From Bullera alba (Eukaryota; Basidiomycota; Tremellomycetes; Tremellales; Bulleraceae): a stretch of 64,000 nucleotides of DNA. The position numbers were made by a program, and so were the translations under genes. The stretch spans positions 3,931,198-3,995,197 of the forward strand of contig BCIX01000001.1 of assembly GCA_001600095.1 (NCBI GenBank), written 5' to 3'. This document shows, one piece after another, positions 31,902-45,047 of the stretch. The notes beneath the pieces were generated by a model. The model saw only the letters and a program-made list of their open reading frames with translations. It was not told the DNA's origin and made no database searches. Position 1 is the stretch's first letter. Every line of letters starts with the position of its first letter.

Positions 31902-33817
31902 CTACTTGTCGGCGAGAGTCGGAACATGCTCAATCTGGCCGTCTCCAGAGACCTTCTTCTCCAGGCCGTCGAAGCCCTCCTCGGCGGCGTTGGCTCGCAT
32001 GTTCGCGTTGGCCTGCTCGAGCATCTGGTCCCTGTACTCCTCTCCGTCGAACAGCTGGGCGATCTCCTCGAGGGGGAGGGGACCGTTCTTGCCTTTGGTC
32101 TCGATGACGAAGAAGTACATGTAGACGAACTCGAAGGCGATCCAGCAGGTGTAGACGATGTAGTACTTCCAGTCGAGAGCCTTGAGAGCGATAGGGTTGG
32201 CGTACTGGTTGAACACGAGGGAAGCGTTGACACACATTTGCATCACCATCAATCCCTTGGATCGGATTCGGAAGGGAAGACTGAAAGGCAAAGATAGTCA
32301 GTACTACGATCCGTCTCCGAATGATGGAGACTCACATTTCGACCGTGTAGGACACCAAGAGTGGAGAAAGTGCGATGTTGTAGAAACCGTAGTAGAGGAA
32401 GATGGCAGCGAGCACACTGTTTCCAGCGGCCTTGTTGGGGTTGAGGGGGATTCCTTCGGCGTCGGCAGGTAGGGCACGTTTGGCATACATGGCGGCGGCG
32501 ATAGTCCACATGGTGTAGGAGGCGCACTAGCGGTTGGTCAGCAATCTCGCCTTGTGCATGAGACCGTGAAGTGACGAGGACTCACCATGCCTGCAGCAGA
32601 AGTCAAGAACAAGGTTCGTCGACCGGCCTTGTCGACGGTCAGAGCACCAACAATGGCGGTACCGTAGTTGTAGACTTGTAAGATACCGTTGAGAAGGGTC
32701 TGCTGTCCCTGAGTTCGGATGCCGATACCATCGAGGACGACGTTGAGGTAGTAGGACACCACACCGTTGCCGGACCATTGGGAGAAGAAGGCAATAGCGA
32801 TGATGATTCGCATTCGCTTGAGATTACCCTTGGTAGTGAACAGACTCTTATAGCTCGAGCTGGCATTGGCGAGCTTCTCCATTCTCAAAGCCTCCTGGAT
32901 CTCGTTCATCTCAAACTCGACGAGCGGGTCTTGAGCGTTGCCGCCACAGTGGTACTTGCAGATGACCTGTCTCGCTTCCTCAACTCGGCCGTGGTCGACG
33001 AGCCATCGGGGGGACTCGGGGATGAACATGATGAGGAAGAACTGGAAAAGGGAAGGAAGACCCTGGAGAAGGGATGGGATTCTCCAAGCCCAGTCGTTCT
33101 GAATTCGGAAGGTACCGAAAGTGGTCCAGGCGGCGACTAAGCGGGGTCAGCGTTGTCATTTTGATTCAATAGTTTCCTGCTCACCGATGGAACCAAGGTA
33201 CCAGGACGAGTTGTAGAGCGAGGTGATTGGACCTCGGTGGGTGGGGAAGGCCAGCTCGGTGATCAGGACTGGGGCGGCGAGACAGGCGAAGGCGAGACCG
33301 AAACCGATAAGGAACCTGCACCCGATGAACATGCCAATGTTTTGAGCGGCGGTCTGGATAGCCGTGCCGATGAGCATGAGGCAGCATCCGAAGAAGATGG
33401 TCCATCGTCGACCGAATCGGTCGTTGAGGTATGGCGCAAATGGTAGACCGGCAATACCACCGATCGACTACGATGCCACGCGTCAGAGCATGCCTCACGT
33501 CTCGCACGCCTCACTCACCTGAATCGCGTTGAAGATACCCAATGTACCTCCGGTCGGGCGGCCAAAGTAGTCTTGCCAAGTGTCAAGAGTCTGAAGACCG
33601 TTCATCATGGAACCATCGTAACCGTTGGTCATCGAGGTGATGAGGAGGAGGAACTGCAGAATGTCAGAACAGGCCACGATACAGGACTCGGATTGCTCAC
33701 GATGATCAGGTTAAGCTTTGCAAGGTGACCCTTGTAGAAGCGCGTGTCTCTACCCATCAAGAGCGTCTGCAAGTCCATGCTGACTCCAGCGCCGCCGTTG
33801 CCGACGACCAAAACCAT
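31902..33817 (-). CDS. MFS sugar transporter (lactose/hexose permease-like)
   Basis: Twelve-helix sugar:proton symporter or facilitator at the plasma membrane. The ATG at 33817 begins MVLVVGNGGAGVSMDLQTLL. Signatures of the sugar-porter family, in order: TSMTNGYDGSMMNGLQTLDT, LNDRFGRRWTIFFGCCLML, FLIGFGLAFACLAAPVLITE, FIPESPRWLVDHGRVEEARQ between helices 6 and 7, FFSQWSGNGVVSYYLNVVLD, VDKAGRRTLFLTSAAGM, and FFVIETKGKNGPLPLEEIAQ at the end. NGYDGSMMNG and the WSGNGVVSYYL form in helix 7 are typical of the fungal lactose permease/hexose branch; the actual substrate cannot be read. Introns were traced at several loops. A TATA box lies about 105 nt upstream. Confidence 0.92.
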
Positions 33818-35029
33818 GTTGCTCGAGTGTCAAGTGTTGAGTGGCGGGGTTCAAGGTGTCGAGCAAAGTCTGGAGAACCGATTGGGGCCTTGTTGGAGCA
33901 CCACGTCTTCCTCTCGAGTCAATTATATATCTCAACCTGTTCAGCTTCTCCACCTTTCGATCGGCCCGTTCAGGTATGATCTGAGCCTCGCTACCGGGTT
34001 CAGCCGGTGCAGTATCAGTGGTCAGCTTCGCGGTGATCTCGGGAGTCCTGCTTCCCAATCCGCCGTCAATGGTCCGTTTCCACAGGGGGAGATGAGCCTG
34101 CCGAACACGATCAATCGGCCATATCTCCTGTATCGGATTGTATCGGGCCATTTGGATAAGCATGAGCCCTTGAGAGCAAGCTAAATCGAGAGGCGTTGTG
34201 GGACCTGGGCGTGTGTGCAATCCCCCGTGAGTGAGAGGAGGCGGCGGAGCTGAAGTAGATGGGCGATCGAGGGGGAAGATGTGTGAACGCAAGGATGATA
34301 CCATGTGGTCCGCTAAATTAGACGTGTTTCGCCTAGACTCCCGTTTTGGCTCCCCCGCATAGCAACCCCTTGAATCTCGGGGTATTCCGCCGGCCCTTTC
34401 GGCGCCGTGCATCATTCTGTGTTGCAGTTGGTGCCTGAATGTAGAATGTCACTGGGAGACCAGGGGAGGACCTTGTCACCTTGGAAAAGCCAATTTGGAA
34501 TACACTCGGAGACTGCAACACACACTGTCCGAGAAGCGACTTGCTCCGTCAGTCATTAATGTGTCGATATGCTCCGTCGACTCGATGCTCGGTCCGGATC
34601 ATGGGTCCCACCACACTCATCCGCACACCTCCGCACATGACCTGGTTGCCGCCGCTTCCACATCATTCTCGCCGCATCAACCTTGATCTCATAATCATTG
34701 GAATCAGCCAGCAGCTAATGCACCGCGATCGTAGCGATAGGGCCGATGCGGACAGGATCTCATCGCTTGCTCCGACTTTTGGAAAGTAACCTCAAAATTT
34801 CGCCAGTCGTCACCACTGGTCTTGGAGAATGTGGGTTGGCAGCTGGGCTATGTCTAAGTGGATGGCAGCAGAGCATTGCCACGCCTTGGGTCAAGAGGGG
34901 AAATGGTCCGAAGACATGTCATAAAAATGTATCGTACTGCTATGACGGTGTTCCACAAGATTCGTAAGAAGAGTAAGCAAACTCTTCGGGGGGATCGAAG
35001 ACGCGTACCGCTCTGTGCGGCTCGACTGT
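33818..35029. promoter_or_regulatory. Upstream region of the sugar transporter, 1.2 kb
   Basis: Gene-free stretch between the transporter start and the 3' end of mitochondrial EF-G, both on the minus strand. A TATA element (minus strand GATATATAATT, about 33922-33930) lies near the transporter. The length fits a nutrient-regulated promoter. ORFs on both strands (for example 33750-34415, -) overlap the first transporter exon and have no domain. Confidence 0.45.
33922..33930 (-). promoter_or_regulatory. TATA box of the sugar transporter gene
   Basis: ATATATAAT on the minus strand, about 105 nt upstream of the ATG at 33817. Consistent with a regulated promoter; position and sequence are the only evidence. 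Confidence 0.5.
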
Positions 35030-37984
35030 CTACTTCGACAGCTGCTTCTTCCTGTACGCGTCCATCATCTCCTTCTGCACACTTGGCAGGACTGGCGAGT
35101 GTCTCTTGTACTCCATGGAGAATTCACCTAGGTTCAATCGTCAGTTTCTGCCTCGAACACTCAGACAACTACTCAACTCACCTTTACCCTGGGTCAAACC
35201 TCGCAATTGACTCGAGTACCCGAACATGTCGTTCAACGGGACTTCGGCGGTCAAGGTGAACTCGTCGGCTCGAACCTCGGTGTCGATGATGGTACCCTTT
35301 CTCTGATTCAGAGCACCAATGACGTTTCCTTGGAACTCGGATGGAGCGACAATCTCGACCAACATGACTGGCTCGAGCACAAGAGGATTCGACTTGGCAA
35401 ACGCCTCTCGGAACGCACCAAGACCAGCGAGTTTGAAAGCGATTTCGGACGAGTCGACAGGATGCGACAGACCATCCTCGAGGATGTATCGACAACCGAC
35501 GATCGGATGTCCAGTCAGCTGTCCACGGTCGAGCGCCTCTTGGAAACCCTGGCATGTCTTGTCAGAGCTGTCACTGCGAAGGGGACAGTATAGCGTACCT
35601 TTTCGACAGCAGGGATGTACTGCGCGGGAATGTTACCACCGACAACTCTGTTCTCGAACGCAGTGTCTTTGTTGGTGTCGGGATCCATCTCCATCGGCTC
35701 GATCTGTCCCTTGACTCGACCGTATTGACCCGATCCACCAGATTGCTTCTTGTGCGTGTACTCGAACTTGGCGCCCTGGGAGATGGTCTCTCGGAAGGCG
35801 ACTCGGGGTTTACCGGTGATACACGCCACACCATACTCTCGCTTCATTCTCTCAACATAGATGTCGAGATGCAATTCACCCATGCCCGAGATGATAGTCT
35901 GAGGGTATTAGCTACTGTAGTGACCCGAAGCTTGACTGCAGCTCACCTCGGACGACTCGGAGTCGACGTGCACACGGAAAGTAGGGTCCTCCTTCTGGAA
36001 TCTGTTCATTGCTCGCGAGAAGTTCGGTGTCTCAGTTCCCTCTGGTCGGATAGACAGGGAGATGACGGGGTCGGGCACGAACATGGACGTCTGTAGTATG
36101 TCAGCGAGAGCCACGATGGAAAAGGATAAGCTCACCATGGAGAACTTCGTCTTTCCGTCCGTGAAAGTGTCACCGGAAGAACACTCGACACCAAACATGG
36201 CACAGATTTCACCAGCAGATACCGATTGCACATCCTCCATCTCGTCACTGTGCATCCTCACCAACCTGGGCACCTTGACTCGCTTGCCGGTTCTCGAGTT
36301 GATGATGAAGTTTCCTCTCTTCAGCGTTCCCTGATACAGCCTCATGTAGGTCAATTGTCCGTATCGCCCTTCTTCTAGCTTGAAGGCGAGTCCGACAAGG
36401 TCGGCCGAAGAAGCGGAAGCGAGAGGCACAGGCGGGGCATTGGATGGCAGAGCGGCGTCGAGAGCTTGGTTCTTGACCTCGTTAGGCGCTGGCAGGTACG
36501 CACAAACACCGTCCAAGAGCGGCTGAACTGCGGTGTTCTTAATGGCCGAGCCCATGAACACAGGGACGAACTTCAGGGAGATGGTCGCTCGTCGGATGGC
36601 CTGTGCTATGTCGAGGTTGGAGATAGGCTCCTCGTTCAGGAATTTGTCGCAAAGCGTCTCATCCGCTTCAGACAGTTGTTCGATCAACTCTGCTCTCTTC
36701 TCCTCCACGAGATCTTGGACCTCTTCTGGGATCTCGTCGGATTCCTTGATCTCGGTACTGATTGCTGGTCAGCAGGATGACTCACTTCCCGTGCCCGTAT
36801 GACCCACCCCTTGACACCCTCGTTGTAGATGGCCTTCATACGGACAAGGTCCACCACACCTCGGAGTTTGTCTTCACTGCCAATTGGCACTTGGACAGCG
36901 GCAGCGTTGAGTCTGAGTTTCGTTCGTAGTTGGCCAACGACCCGGAATGGGTTGGATCCAGCACTAAGCTATAGTCAGCCAAACACAATTCTGACCATCT
37001 GTTATGCGCTTACCGGTCCATTTTGTTGATGAAAGCTAGACGGGGGACATTGTATCTCTTCATCTGCCTGTCGACCGTGATTGTTTGACTCTGAGGAACA
37101 GTGAGCAGGGAGGTGGTTTGGGATGGTGGTTGACTTACCTGTACTCCACTGACAGCACACAAAACCAGCACAGCACCGTCCAAAACTCGCAACGCTCTCT
37201 CGACCTCGATAGTGAAATCGACGTGGCCTGCAACGACACATGTCAGACTGATTCTCAAAGGTTCTCAAAGGCAACGCACCGGGCGTGTCGATGATATTGA
37301 TAGCAAAGCTCTCCTTGGTCTCGTTGATCTCGCCGCCGGGAGCAGTTTCTGTCGTGGGCGGGGGTGCAACCCAATCACAGAATGTCGCGGCCGATTGAAT
37401 CGTGATACCCTTTTCTCTTTCCAACTCCATAGAGTCCATCTTGGCGCCAACACCATCACGACCTCTGACCTCGTGGATATCCTTGACTCTACCTGTGTAG
37501 AAGAGGACCTGCGACGACTGTGAGCTTCACACTGCCATCGAATGGCGATCATCTCACTCGTTCCGTTAATGTCGTCTTTCCCGAATCGATATGAGCGGAA
37601 CTGGATGTGTCAGCTGACCTGATGCTTCTAGTCAGGTATAACTTACATTCCAACGTTCCGCTGCCTTTTCAGCCTAGTTGTATCTGCCTCGCTCAACTCT
37701 GGCAGTATCCTGACAGGCCATTTCTGCTCTTCCGATTGCTCCTCCTCCTCCACCGTCTTCGCAGCTGTACTGGCCCATCGCCTGGACGTGCCGATGACGC
37801 CTGTGCTAGTTTGAAGCAGAGAAGATCGAGCGCTACGTCTTGAGGGCACAATGCCATACGATTGTGCGGACAGTATTGACTGTCTTTTCAGGATCGGAGC
37901 GGAAGCGGCTCGAGAGGAAGAGGCGCCTGTCGAAGATGTCGAAATGTACCTCGTCCGGGCGGCCAGTCTGGGGATAGCGGACAT
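35030..37984 (-). CDS. MEF1: Mitochondrial translation elongation factor G (mEF-G1)
   Basis: GTPase that drives ribosome translocation in mitochondria. The N-terminus ([20 protein letters not shown]) is a Ser/Arg-rich presequence. G1 is split by an intron: RQRNVGI joined to [20 protein letters not shown]; then [15 protein letters not shown] G2 ([19 protein letters not shown]), [20 protein letters not shown] (G3) and [15 protein letters not shown] (G4). Later domains show [40 protein letters not shown], a SGQYGRV loop typical of EF-G, and [20 protein letters not shown]. The final exon ends [12 protein letters not shown]. It is about 800 residues as expected. It diverges from the formin gene over about 770 nt. 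Confidence 0.95.
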
Positions 37985-38755
37985 CCTGTACTGATCACAA
38001 GGGCGCTACGTCGAGTCCGTCCACCTAATTGCTCTGTCGTAAGGTACCTATCAGGTGCTCGATATCACTCTTTGACAACTCTTTGATCTTGCATGGACAG
38101 GCTTGGACTGATCGTCCGAAAAGTCAACGATTCCGAACTTTTCCTCGCCGCCGAATTGATCACGTGGTTCCCACGCGTTCCGCGCTCGGATCCTCTGATC
38201 TGTTGTTCCTGTTGGTGCTGACTGCTGTCGGTATGGTGGTCGCGAGGCGACACGTTCGAGGAGCTGAACATCCTGTTGCTCATCATATCTGCATCATCGA
38301 CATTATATGGACTGTTGAGTACCGGCCGGCAAAGAGAACCACCTCAAATGGACGACTTGGAGCTCGCCCGGCCAACTCCTCTCCGCGATCAGATGATTCA
38401 GAAACAGTCCAATGACCAATCGCTACTACGCCTGTATACGCTCGACGGCTCCTTCCCGTCGTCGAGAATGTTCATCCAGGTCCACTCCGCTGCGTAGCGT
38501 CATGATGAGCATGAAGTCGATGTCCGAAATCTCGAAGGAAATTACCTGCAAAGGGAGGGAGGGTCCCTTCACCGACTGCTCCCGTCACACAGGCAACACA
38601 ATCATGCAGTTGTGATTGGAATCCAGCGCGTATCGCCACCGTCCATCGCGAATGCACTGTTGTTGCTGACTCTATCTCATCAACGAGCTAGTCTGTTCAT
38701 AGGCCTAGGAGGATGCTGATACTGGTCAAGAGACGCCTATAGCGGAAGTTCGACT
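37985..38755. promoter_or_regulatory. Divergent region MEF1 / formin with a CACGTG element
   Basis: About 770 nt between head-to-head starts. CACGTG lies at 38161-38166, about 180 nt from the MEF1 start. Small ORFs on both strands (for example 38412-38615 + and 38472-38657 -) overlap one another and show no signature; a small spliced gene cannot be excluded. Confidence 0.4.
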
Positions 38756-41700
38756 ATGCCTTCAAATAGATCGGTCGAGATCACCTGCTCCGCGCATGGT
38801 TTGACAGAACCGCTTATCGTGACGGTACATCGATACGACACGGTCGAGGCTGTTCTCGCCAGAGTCAAGGAAGAAGGATCAGCAGATTGGCAGGCTGTGC
38901 TGGAAGGGGACACATCGGAGAAACGGATCTGGGAAGGAGCCAAGAGCTGGGCGTGCGGGACACTCAGAGCGAACAGGTCCACCACACCCGGTAAACGGTG
39001 GACAGAAGCGGAATTGCAATCGTATAACAATGGTGAGTAAGCTCGAGATAAGATGACCTAGTGCTTGTCGGCATGACTACTGACCCCATTCGTAGGTCTA
39101 CTACAGCCTTCGGAGCCATGTGCCACTGAAGACTCTTACGACCTGATACCGCCATCAACGCCGCTGATCGATATCGCAATCACTCTTCCCACATCCACGT
39201 CAGCACTTGCTCTCAGAACACAGCTCCCCCTCGCCAGATCCACCACGGTAGCCGACGTGATTGACCAGTTGACCGAGGAGTTGGGTCTACCTTCATCAAC
39301 GGCAGACCTCCTCCGAAGTCCGGCGCGCAGCACACCAGGTCGCAGCCGAGCCAAATCACATGATAGCTCCGTGTTCAGTGGAGGGACGGAAATCAGCGAA
39401 GGTATTGGAGACGAACTGGTTTGGCGGGTAGTTGCCAAGTGGGAAGGTGGGCAGATACAGCTTCAGCTAAAGGATAATGTGATGGAAAGGCTGGGGGGAG
39501 TGAGAGGCGGGGTCATCATGATTGAAATGGATGAGGAATGGATCTTGGAGAAGCGACCTGATACTCAGTCACCGACTCCCCAATCAATACATAAGCCAGT
39601 CGTCAATCTCAATTCCAACTCGGCAGACGGGAACGATACTCTCAAAGCATCGACCTCTGCGTCATCGATCGAAGTTTCCGCAAGGGAACATGTTGTCCAA
39701 TCGGCAAATATACTTTCAGCTTTCGACACAGGCACTGCGAGCTCCACTCGACTGTCAGGTCTATTCCACGGCTGGCTGGACTCGAATCAACACCCCGCGC
39801 CTCCACCATCTCCCCAACTGTCAGTCGTCAGCGAACACGCTGCGGTAAGGGCGCCTGTCCACACGCCTGACTTCGGTAGTCCGGTTCCGTTCCCACCGGT
39901 ATTGGGAAGGAAGCCACATAGCAGGAAGCCTAGTGTGTCCAGCCCATTGCGATATCAATCCCTAAATCGGTCGATTGCTTCCCTCCAAGATGTCAATGGA
40001 AATCACCCCGCCATGACAAATGGTACAACCGATGACCAGGATGGGGAGTGGCAGGAGTATCTGGTGCGTCAGCTGGGATAATCCTTGTTATATTTGCACT
40101 GACCATCCCCGACAGCAAACGCTTGATCCAGAAACCCGCAAACGGGAATCGCTAGCCAACCTCTCCCCAAGGCAAAAAGCCAATTTGATGAGAAACAGGC
40201 AGGTCTCTGTCGCACCCACAATTCCGGACGCAACTGCATCTCCCATACCCGCTTCGCCTCCAACTGCATCGTCTTTCATCTCCCTATCAGCCGGCACATC
40301 CTTGGGTCTCACGCGGCTATTGCCACAAATCACCGGCACGAGCACTCAATCCAATGCGTCCGGATCGCCGTCCACCGCTTCTCGAGGATGGGGAAAGAGA
40401 CTAAGCTTAGCCAGTCTGGGTAGCTGGTCGGCCGTCAGCACTCCCGACATGAACCCGGGATCTCCAAACACACAGGAGGATGATGGTGCAGTGACTCCGC
40501 GAGCGGACACCGTCAGCTTGTCCGGGGTGAGTGCTTCGGAAAGTAGGCCCGTTGAAAAGCAGTACACGGGCGGACTCTGGGGCTGGTGGAGTGGATCGGC
40601 AAAGCCGCAAGAGGGTACTGCAGCGCATTTCGTCGACCAGATCAGCAATGCGTAAGTCTAATCGGCGTCCAATCAAGGTCTTGCTGATGATGAAATTTGT
40701 AGCAAGAAATCTGCGACTTCCCTAGCCCGGCATGTCCTCTCTCTGCGAGTGACACTATCTACCGCCAAGATCGATTTCATTGACGACTTTATCAACTTGA
40801 GAGGTCTGGAGGGTCTCAAAGTGGTACTGGTTCGTCTGAATGAGAAGGTCGTAGAAGCCGGCAGCGTGGATGAGCAGAATATCGGCGAGGCAGTCAAGTG
40901 TTTGAGAGTCCTGATGAACACAGATGTAAGTCTGACCTTCGCTACTTTGTCCGCTGATCCGGTTCTCAGGCGGGATTCACTGGAGTTCTTGATCGACCTA
41001 TACTGGTGGCTCAGATTGTCCTAACACTTCGCGTCCCGACCAACAGAATACGCTCCGCCTCTGCCGATCTGCTGTCCGCTCTGTGCGTTCTGTCGCCATA
41101 CGAAGGCCATCAGCTGGTCCTTGACGCCTTGTCGGACGTCAAACTCGACTCGACCAGTCCATATCGCTTCAGCTGGCTTGTAAGCAGTCTAAATGCTTAC
41201 TATGGGCTGGACCAGGCGACGAAGACTGTAGGAGAAACGGGCGACGATGGGATTTGGGAATGGCGCCAGGCAGTAGTTGGACTCATCAACGCGTTGACCA
41301 ACACGCCTGACGAGGTGGAAGCCCGATGCCAACTACGAGGAGAGCTGGAGCGTCGGAACTTCAAGTCTGCTTTGGAGGTGAGATGCTCCGTACGACAAAA
41401 ACCCCTCCCGCTGACTGCTAGCAACCTAGGCGCTCAAGCATCAGAGTCTGCCTGATACGATGATACTGGCAATAGAAGCATACCTCGATGATCGCGAGGA
41501 AGATTGCGCCAATTTACGATCAGCCAATCTTGCTGAGAGCAGCGATGGACTTCATGGCATGATTCTGGAGCTTGCGGGTGCACTACGTGATAATCCTGCG
41601 ATGGAGGAGGCGGTGAGAGACATATTTCGAAGTCTCATTGCATGCCTGTCAAGGGATATCGATGAGTAAGTCATCTCGAGGCTTTATGAGGGGATGTGGC

Positions 41701-44700
41701 TGACGGCGTGGTGTAGAGGGCTCAAACTGGAACTGATAACGATCCTTGGTCGCTTTGCGCGAGGGGCTCTGGACATGATCGACATGTGAGTGGCATATTG
41801 TTCGACCTCCAGGTGCTAACGATCCTTAGTGCGGACGACTGGTTGGCTGTACTGCAGCGGTTTCAAGCGGACACTAGCGACATCATCGATCTCTCCAGCT
41901 GGTCAAGGGCTTTAGGAAGCCTCGAAGGTCAGACCGACGACACTCCTGATCTCTCCTTCGGCGAGACGATCGACACTCAGGCTTCGAGTCTCACGGACGA
42001 CTCGCCCACCAGCCCTCAGCCTACTGCCGACACAGCCTTCGGTCCGATACAAGATGAGCTCTCCGAAGTCGTCGCTCCTCCGCGACAGAATGAGACGCCT
42101 GAGAGTGACTTGTATGAGAGTCTAGGCACACCAGTATCTGGCCCACCACCACCACCACCACCACCCCCTCCTCCACCACCGCCACCGGGCCCAGCGATGC
42201 AATTGCCCAGATCGCAACACTTTCCTGCTGAGTCGCCATCTCAGCCTCGAACCATCGCAGTTTATCTGGCCGATCCATCCAGAGTCACGTATACAGGCGA
42301 AGGACATCCACACGACAGCAAAATTCACACCATTGCTCCGCAAGACCTGAAGGAGGAGACGTACCCGGTCGATAGTGGCTCTTCTGACTCAGCTTCGCCG
42401 CCTCCGCCACCTCCTCCGCCTCCTGCACCACCACCCCTGACATGCGCAGGCATATCGCCTCACACGGTGGCTCGTATTCCTGCTCAGCATCTGGTATTGG
42501 CTGAACCAGACTCTTCTGGGACCGGGACATCACCACCACCACCACCTCCGCCGCCGCCCCCTCCCCCACCACCTCCCGGTCCTCCCATATGCACAACGAG
42601 GAACCCCCTTTCGGCATCCGATACAATGGCTCCTCCACCCCCACCACCTCCGCCGCCACCACCACCTCCAGCCTCCGGCGGCCCGAAGCCATTTTCACCA
42701 GGAATCCAAGTTGCTGGCCCTCCTCCTCCTCCTCCTCCACCGCCCCCGCCTCCTCCACTTGGTCTGATCGCTTCGAAGCCAGTGGCTCCTTCTCATAACG
42801 GATCGATGCCACCACCCCCTCCCCCACCTGCCCCACCAAAGGCGTCGAGTGTACCCAAAGCTCATATAGTCGTGAAGCCGGCTGTCAAACTAAAGGTAAG
42901 CGAATTGAAGAGTGTATCATGTCGTCGCAAACTGACGATATCAGCCTTTCTTCTGGTCCAAGATGGCGCCTTATGCCGTCAAGGATACTATTTGGAACAA
43001 CCTCTCCACCGACGAAACATCACCCTTCGAGGATCTCGCCGAGGTATTCGCTATGGACAACGGACCGGCGAGGCCGACTGCGAATCGCCAGACGTCGCAG
43101 GCGTCTACTATGGTGTCGGTGTTAGACATCAGTGAGTCAAAACCTGATGATATTGGTACTGCTGGCTGATTACCACCTGATTCCGCAGCGCGGTCCAATA
43201 ATGTCGGCATAATGCTGGTCAGGCTTCGACTGTCAGCGAAGAAGATCAAACGAGCAGTGCTGGAGGTCGACGATGAGGCTTTGACTATTGACGATTTAGC
43301 CATGTTGGCGAGGACAATCCCATCTGCAGAGGAGGTGAGCTGCTTGCCTTCGATCCAGAGGACTCGACCTCCTGACCATCTTCAGTCTGAGAGATTGAAG
43401 GCATTTGAGGGAGATATACAGAAACTGGCAAAGCCCGACCTGTATTTCCGCGAGGTGAGTAGTGTCTCGAGTGTCTCATCGTATCGTGGACTGCGTTCGC
43501 TGAGTGGTTGGCAGATTGGCACGATACCCAACCTGAACGCCCGATTCGAAGCGATGGTCTTTCGGCGACGGTTCGACCTGCTCCTAGCAGAAGTGATGCC
43601 AGACCTCGGTATTCTACGATCAGCGGCCTTGGAGCTACGCTCGAGTGAGCGGTTGAAGGAGGTGCTCAAGATGGTCCTCATACTTGGAAATACCTTGAAT
43701 GGCGGGACATTCCGCGGTAATGCCGCTGGATTCCAGTTGGACGCATTGACAAAGGTGAGTGCTGTACAGCACCTTGACTTGATAAGGCACTAATTCTCGC
43801 CAGATGAAAGAGACTAGGACGGTCAAGGGGTCAGGGTGTCCGACGCTTTTGCACTACCTTGCAAAAGTGCTGCTCAGGCTGGATGCCCGATTGGTCCTGT
43901 TTCTCGAGGACATGCCTTCGCTCGAGCCCGCAGCACGGAGTGAGTCTTCATAGACTTGGATCCTCTTGTCCGCTAATTCCCTTAGTGTCCATGCCCGACA
44001 TCCACTCCAGTATCGATTCTCTCAGGCGGTCCCTCACAGCAACCCGGACAGCATCGAGCCTGCCGCCATGCGACCCGGACGACCAGTTGCAAGCAGTCCT
44101 TCAACCGTTCGTCGCCGAGGCCGAACCACAGGTTGAGAAGCTGGATGCGCTATACGTGGATCTCCAACGGGAATTGACGGGGCTCACTGGCTACTTTGGC
44201 GAGAAAGAGGGCAGTGTCGAAACGCTCTTTTCGACTGTCCTCGCGTTTGGGCATTCCCTCCAAAAGGCAGCGGCAGAGATGACAAAGGTCGCCCTGAGGG
44301 ATGGACAATCGACTTCAAATGTCATTTCTACCAGCTCAAAGCGAGCAGAGGACGAGACGCTCAAGTCGACAAGTACTACGCTTGATGCCATGTCACAGCG
44401 GCTGGATCGACACGAAGCAATGGCATCTGCGGTGACCGTCAAAATGCCTTCGAAGCCCGCGAAGACCTCTCTCGTCCCGCCGCCGGCGATAGAAGCAGGC
44501 CGCAAGACAATGAGAGGGACGATTTCCAGAGGAGAGCTGGACGAGGCTATCCGCTCCATTCACGGCGGTGTAAAGCGACGCGAGAGGCGTGAAGCGTCCA
44601 TGGCCGGAGGAACGTTCAGACTCAGCAAAATGTTTTTGGACGGAGGAAGAGGTAGCGTCAGGCAGAGCAGCAACACACGACCGGTAGAGGGTATCCCAGG

Positions 44701-44707
44701 TATATGA
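38756..44707 (+). CDS. Formin (FH1-FH2 actin nucleator)
   Basis: Nucleates and elongates actin cables or rings. About 14 exons and about 1,750 residues. The N-terminus (MPSNRSVEITCSAHGLTEPL) starts a region of unclear fold, then a GBD/FH3-like armadillo region (residues about 500-900; LARHVLSLRVTLSTAKIDFI, RSASADLLSALCVLSPYEGH). FH1 at about 42138-42850 holds five long proline tracts for profilin-actin. FH2 starts at LKPFFWSKMAPYAVKDTIWN and carries LMLVILGNTLN-type ILGNTLNGGTFRGNAAGFQL and FLEDMPSLEPAARMSMPDIH. The C-terminus (REASMAGGTFRLSKMFLDGG) has a basic stretch near the expected DAD position, but no clear DAD consensus. It appears to be a single large gene spanning 6 kb; the introns I traced keep frame. 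Confidence 0.93.
42138..42850 (+). repeat. Proline-codon tracts of the formin FH1 domain
   Basis: Five clusters of CCA/CCT/CCG/CCC codons, each encoding 6-15 consecutive prolines, separated by 25-60 non-proline residues. Codon choice varies inside each tract, so these are protein-level repeats rather than one expanding microsatellite, though short CCA runs (around 42146 and 42533) could be unstable. The antisense frame is open only because CCN reads as NGG. Confidence 0.8.
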
Positions 44708-45047
44708 TAGTGACGACTCGACACGATTCACGAGACTTGTATCGACCAGCTTGTATAGCTATATCTGCATGAATGACTACTTTACTCATGTACATCTTCT
44801 GATTCTACAACTACTTCGAACGCACTTCTGATCTTCGCTTCTTCTTCTGAGGTTCGTGGGGTTTATCTTACAATGTTTTTACTAAGTTTCAGGTTTTCGC
44901 TATGTACACTGGTAATTTCGATCATAATGGGGAGAAGCTGATTCCAGCCAGCCGGCAACGTCAAGGATGCCAAAGTCGGTGCGAGGGTAGCGTCTGTCGT
45001 GATAATGAGCAAAGTGCCACCAGGCCAGACGAGACTGACTCACAGAC
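44708..45047. other. Convergent 3' region, formin / Stf2-like gene
   Basis: About 340 nt between two stop codons on opposite strands. It contains A/T-rich stretches around 44800-44900 suited to polyadenylation. No other feature seen. Confidence 0.3.

Noticed and set aside
34201..34415. N-terminal part of the 221-codon minus-strand ORF (33750-34415) as a longer sugar transporter
   Set aside because: It runs in a different frame from the transporter's first exon and has no transporter sequence.
38412..38657. Small overlapping ORFs on both strands between MEF1 and the formin
   Set aside because: No domain and no convincing splice partners; left as unannotated.
42285..42839. 184-codon minus-strand ORF rich in Val and Glu
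   Set aside because: It is the antisense of the formin proline tracts; CCN codons read backwards never give stops, so the frame stays open by composition.
42138..42850. Repeated CCA/CCT blocks as a possible microsatellite or CRISPR-like array
   Set aside because: Spacer lengths and codons vary and the blocks encode FH1 polyproline; this is a protein feature.
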